A stretch of 7,565 nucleotides of DNA from an uncultured Bacilli bacterium (GTDB lineage: Bacteria > Bacillota_I > Bacilli_A > RF39 > UBA660), in assembly GCA_934090795.1 (NCBI GenBank), contig CAKOJQ010000023.1:1-7565 (forward strand), given 5' to 3'. The notes under the pieces were generated by a model, which saw only the letters and a list, made by a program, of their open reading frames with translations, ran no database searches and was not told the DNA's origin. A program made the position numbers and the translations under genes. Positions 5,832 through 7,565 of this stretch are shown in pieces (position 1 is the first letter of the stretch; each line of letters starts with the position of its first letter).

Positions 5832-6662
5832 TTTATTAGTGTATTCTATATAATTTATTGATTTACTAACCATAATAGTATTATCTAATTCATTATTTCC
5901 AAAATCATATGTTTTAGGCATTGAAATCATTATAAAGAGTAATGTTTTTTCATAATCTAGTAATTCAAAATGTTTAAAATATTCGTTTAAAAATAAACTA
6001 AAGTCATATTTATTAAAATCATTTTTATATAGATTAATTATATCTATTACAGGGCTATCAACTAAATATTTATCCCAACTAATAAATTTATTATTGATAA
6101 AATGATCAATACTTAAATTATTATGATTATAAACTACTCTTATTTTATCTAAGTCATTAACCATTTTATACCACTTCTCTAGTTCTCTTTTAAGAAAGCT
6201 AATATTAGATCTAATTAAACTTGAATTAATAATAAGAATATATAAAGATGGTCTTATATATTCTTCACTTAAAGCTTTATCAAATAATTTATTATAGTAA
6301 TCATCTAAATAATTTATATTGGAACTTATGTTTTCATATATTTCTTTAAAATTATCTATTTTAACATTTTTAAAGTAACTAGTTTTGTAATGAAGTTCGG
6401 CTAAAGTCTTTGCTTCATCAATCATTTTTTGATTAATAGGCTCATTTATATCATCTAAATATTCATAAACATAGTTGTTATCATATTCATCTATTATTTT
6501 AGGAAATTTATTAAAACTTCTATTTTCTAAGTAATTATATAAAGATTTTAAATCTTTCTTTTTTTCTTTTACAACGTATTTTCCATCTTTAGTTGTAAGA
6601 ATATGGCTTTTACCACTAATAGTTATTTTAGTTGGATTAAAAATTTCTCTATAATTCTTCAT
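5805..6662 (-). CDS. ysxE: YsxE/CotS-like spore coat kinase-fold protein, probably catalytically inactive
   Basis: The 285-residue product looks like the CotS/YsxE branch of the aminoglycoside-phosphotransferase fold, whose B. subtilis members are spore coat proteins. Support comes from the N-lobe (SHILTTKDGKYVVKEKK with a possible ATP-site Lys-32), the hinge-like NYVYEYLDD (63-71), the AELHYKT helix, and a C-lobe with VVYNHNNLSIDHFI followed by FISWDKYLVDSPVIDIINLYK. The expected catalytic HGD is HNN (180-182), the metal-binding Asn seven residues after that His is His-187, and the usual I-D-W is I-S-W (Ser-195). Key Asp residues are therefore missing and a pseudokinase or scaffold role is likely. 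It overlaps the upstream spoVID gene by 14 nt, has no strong Shine-Dalgarno and is probably translated by coupling. The spoVID-ysxE order is as in Bacillus, which strengthens both calls. Confidence 0.75.
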   Translation of the reverse strand: MKNYREIFNPTKITISGKSHILTTKDGKYVVKEKKKDLKSLYNYLENRSFNKFPKIIDEYDNNYVYEYLDDINEPINQKMIDEAKTLAELHYKTSYFKNVKIDNFKEIYENISSNINYLDDYYNKLFDKALSEEYIRPSLYILIINSSLIRSNISFLKRELEKWYKMVNDLDKIRVVYNHNNLSIDHFINNKFISWDKYLVDSPVIDIINLYKNDFNKYDFSLFLNEYFKHFELLDYEKTLLFIMISMPKTYDFGNNELDNTIMVSKSINYIEYTNKLIRPYYSK

Positions 6663-7371
6663 TTGGAATAATTAGTTTCATATTTAGTTCTAAGGTATCA
6701 AATGTATTATATTCTTTCAAGGTGTTAACACTGATGTTGTATTTTTTAGTAATACTTTCAATTGAATCACTTATTCCAACTGTATGTACATGATATAAGA
6801 CATATTCATCTTCACCATTAATTGAATTAATAATCATATTTTCATCGATTTTATCTTGTTTATTTTCATTAGGAGTTATATTAACCTCTTTATTATCTGT
6901 ACTAGTTTCTTTTTCACCTTTAGCAATAGGCATCATAATCTCGTTAGGTAAATCAACAGGCTCACTTCTTAAATCCACGATATCAACATCTTGTTTTTTC
7001 TGTTCATTAAGAAAATCATCTAGTTTTTCTTCGCTTTCAAATACTTTTACTCCTTCTTCAGCTGTAACTATGTATTCAATATGAACACTTAATTCATCTA
7101 AATTATTAAAGTTATAGTTAAAATCACTTATATCTAATTTTACAGTATCTAAATTAATATTAGACGGTAATTCATGTTTAAATGGCACTTTGAAACTAAA
7201 ATCTTCTTTATTAATGCTTATTTCATGTAAACGATAGCTACCAGAAACTATAAAATCACCATAGATGGTTGATCCATCTATTTTGGAATTTTGTTCTACA
7301 GATATAGATGTTATTTCAAATATTTTTGATTTAAATAAAAAGTCTCTATCTAAAGTATAAACTTCATTCAT
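6649..7371 (-). CDS. spoVID: Short SpoVID-like spore coat morphogenetic protein with C-terminal LysM
   Basis: SpoVID directs encasement of the forespore by the coat from the mother-cell side. This 240-residue protein has a beta-rich N-terminal domain (about 10-105) with FEITSISVEQNSKIDGSTIYGDFIVSGSY-type strands, as in the SpoVID N-terminus. An acidic linker follows (about 106-190, rich in Glu, Asp, Lys and Asn), then a LysM module at about 192-236 (opening LYHVHTVGISDSIES, closing NMKLIIP). The Bacillus protein is about 575 residues, so the linker here is greatly shortened while both ends remain. The ysxE-like gene follows with overlap, matching the Bacillus order; that synteny is the best evidence for the name. 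The start at 7371 has AAAGGA about nine bases upstream. A sporulation-type promoter is possible at 7399-7426. The alternative is a generic LysM protein of the SafA type, but the N-terminal domain and neighbour favour SpoVID. Confidence 0.75.
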   Translation of the reverse strand: MNEVYTLDRDFLFKSKIFEITSISVEQNSKIDGSTIYGDFIVSGSYRLHEISINKEDFSFKVPFKHELPSNINLDTVKLDISDFNYNFNNLDELSVHIEYIVTAEEGVKVFESEEKLDDFLNEQKKQDVDIVDLRSEPVDLPNEIMMPIAKGEKETSTDNKEVNITPNENKQDKIDENMIINSINGEDEYVLYHVHTVGISDSIESITKKYNISVNTLKEYNTFDTLELNMKLIIPNEEL

Positions 7372-7398
7372 ATATCATTTTCCTTTCTTTTCAAAATA

Positions 7399-7426
7399 AT
7401 TATATGAATAAAGAAAAACATATATG
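7399..7426 (-). promoter_or_regulatory. Possible sigma-E-type promoter of spoVID
   Basis: On the minus strand, CATATAAT (7406-7399) resembles the sigma-E -10 consensus CATACAAT with one mismatch. An ATA inside CATATATG (7426-7419) lies 16 nt upstream, within the 16-18 nt usual for sigma-E. spoVID is a mother-cell gene in Bacillus, so this fits. The -35 region falls in a terminator arm and both boxes are AT-only apart from one C each, so chance is a real possibility. Confidence 0.3.
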
Positions 7427-7448
7427 AATTAATTATTTTCATATATGT
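7411..7448 (-). terminator. Intrinsic terminator upstream of spoVID
   Basis: On the minus strand, ACATATATGAA (7448-7438) and TTCATATATGT (7428-7418) form a perfect 11-bp stem around a 9-base loop, followed by TTTTTCTT (7418-7411). It would stop minus-strand transcription from the right before spoVID. The stem is almost all A-T pairs, so it is weaker than its length suggests. No clear gene ends here, which makes it the second of two consecutive terminators. Confidence 0.55.
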
Positions 7449-7524
7449 AAGTTATCAGTTAAATTAAAATTTGTTATCAGGCAAGAATATCTTATTACCG
7501 GACACTTTTTTAAATAATATAAAA
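7449..7524. other. Gene-free segment between two terminators, with a direct repeat
   Basis: No convincing gene is seen. GTTATCAG occurs at 7451-7458 and 7473-7480, a 22-bp period, or about two helix turns. The minus strand has a reading frame open from 7564 to a TGA at 7439-7441 (about 41 codons), but its residues do not resemble the neighbouring proteins. The segment could hold a short regulator-binding site or a small transcript; neither can be shown. Confidence 0.3.
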
Positions 7525-7565
7525 AGGTATAAATAGTCATTATATATCTAACAACTCTTATACCT
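7516..7565 (-). terminator. Strong intrinsic terminator at the right edge, for a gene outside the window
   Basis: On the minus strand, AGGTATAA (7565-7558) pairs with TTATACCT (7532-7525). Inside it AGTTGTTA (7556-7549) pairs with TAATGACT (7542-7535) around the loop GATATA, with a small internal bulge. The tail is TTTTTATATT. Two inner pairs are G-T wobbles only on the minus strand, so it is oriented to end a minus-strand gene located right of 7565. The window edge coincides with the stem base, so the hairpin may be longer. Confidence 0.65.

Noticed and set aside
7428..7517. Plus-strand frame reading IRQEYLITGHFFK.
   Set aside because: It has no ATG, GTG or TTG start with a Shine-Dalgarno, is about 30 codons long and crosses a terminator arm.
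7467..7550. Short minus-strand frame giving KKVSGNKIFLPDNKF near its end.
   Set aside because: It looks protein-like by eye but follows a TAG at 7550-7548, has no start codon with a ribosome site and is under 30 codons.
7439..7564. C-terminal part of a minus-strand gene entering from the right edge (about 41 codons ending in TGA).
   Set aside because: The translation is rich in Tyr, Cys, Ile and Thr with few acidic residues, unlike the neighbours. A well-formed terminator hairpin occupies its first third, so coding there is unlikely.
1..7565. Use of genetic code 4 (TGA as Trp), suggested by the absence of TGA stops.
   Set aside because: Trp residues are encoded by TGG, nine genes are too few to infer loss of TGA as a stop, and strong AT bias alone favours TAA. 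A genome-wide check of TGA in conserved Trp positions and of prfB would decide.

Overview
The window is strongly AT-rich DNA from a low-GC Gram-positive bacterium. Trigger factor and ribosome recycling factor are clear bacterial housekeeping genes. A SpoVID-like LysM protein followed by a YsxE/CotS-like protein points to an endospore-forming Bacillota. The compact genes, A/T-ending codons and short gaps suggest an uncultured, streamlined gut-type Bacilli lineage (Erysipelotrichales- or RF39-like), but that placement is inference. Eight of the nine genes end in TAA and one in TAG; none ends in TGA, and Trp is read from TGG.

Layout. Positions 1-175 hold no gene; they carry two copies of a 34-bp tandem repeat and hairpins downstream of tig. 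Positions 176-3720 are minus-strand: two type IV pilin-like genes, a tail-anchored membrane protein of unknown function and frr form a tight run (7-nt overlap, then gaps of 12 and 37 nt). This run ends in a hairpin terminator, after which tig has its own good sigma-A promoter. Positions 3721-3821 are a divergent promoter region. Positions 3822-5543 (+) encode an uncharacterised cytoplasmic HEXXH protein, with a terminator on its stop codon. Positions 5610-5831 (+) encode a small Asn-rich two-helix membrane protein whose 3' end overlaps the 3' end of ysxE on the other strand. Positions 5805-7371 (minus) hold spoVID-ysxE as a translationally overlapping pair. Positions 7372-7565 hold no convincing gene but contain two minus-strand terminator hairpins.

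How the genes fit together. tig (nascent-chain chaperone) and frr (ribosome recycling) are translation-linked. The pilin-like pair belongs to a type IV filament or competence-pseudopilus type system whose assembly genes (ATPase, platform protein, prepilin peptidase) are not in this window. spoVID-ysxE would act in the mother cell during spore coat assembly. The main points of interest are the frr operon headed by pilin-like genes, a pilin lacking Glu+5, an orphan metallopeptidase-like protein, a miniature SpoVID with a probable pseudokinase partner, and a pair of terminators with an identical loop and compensating stem changes.
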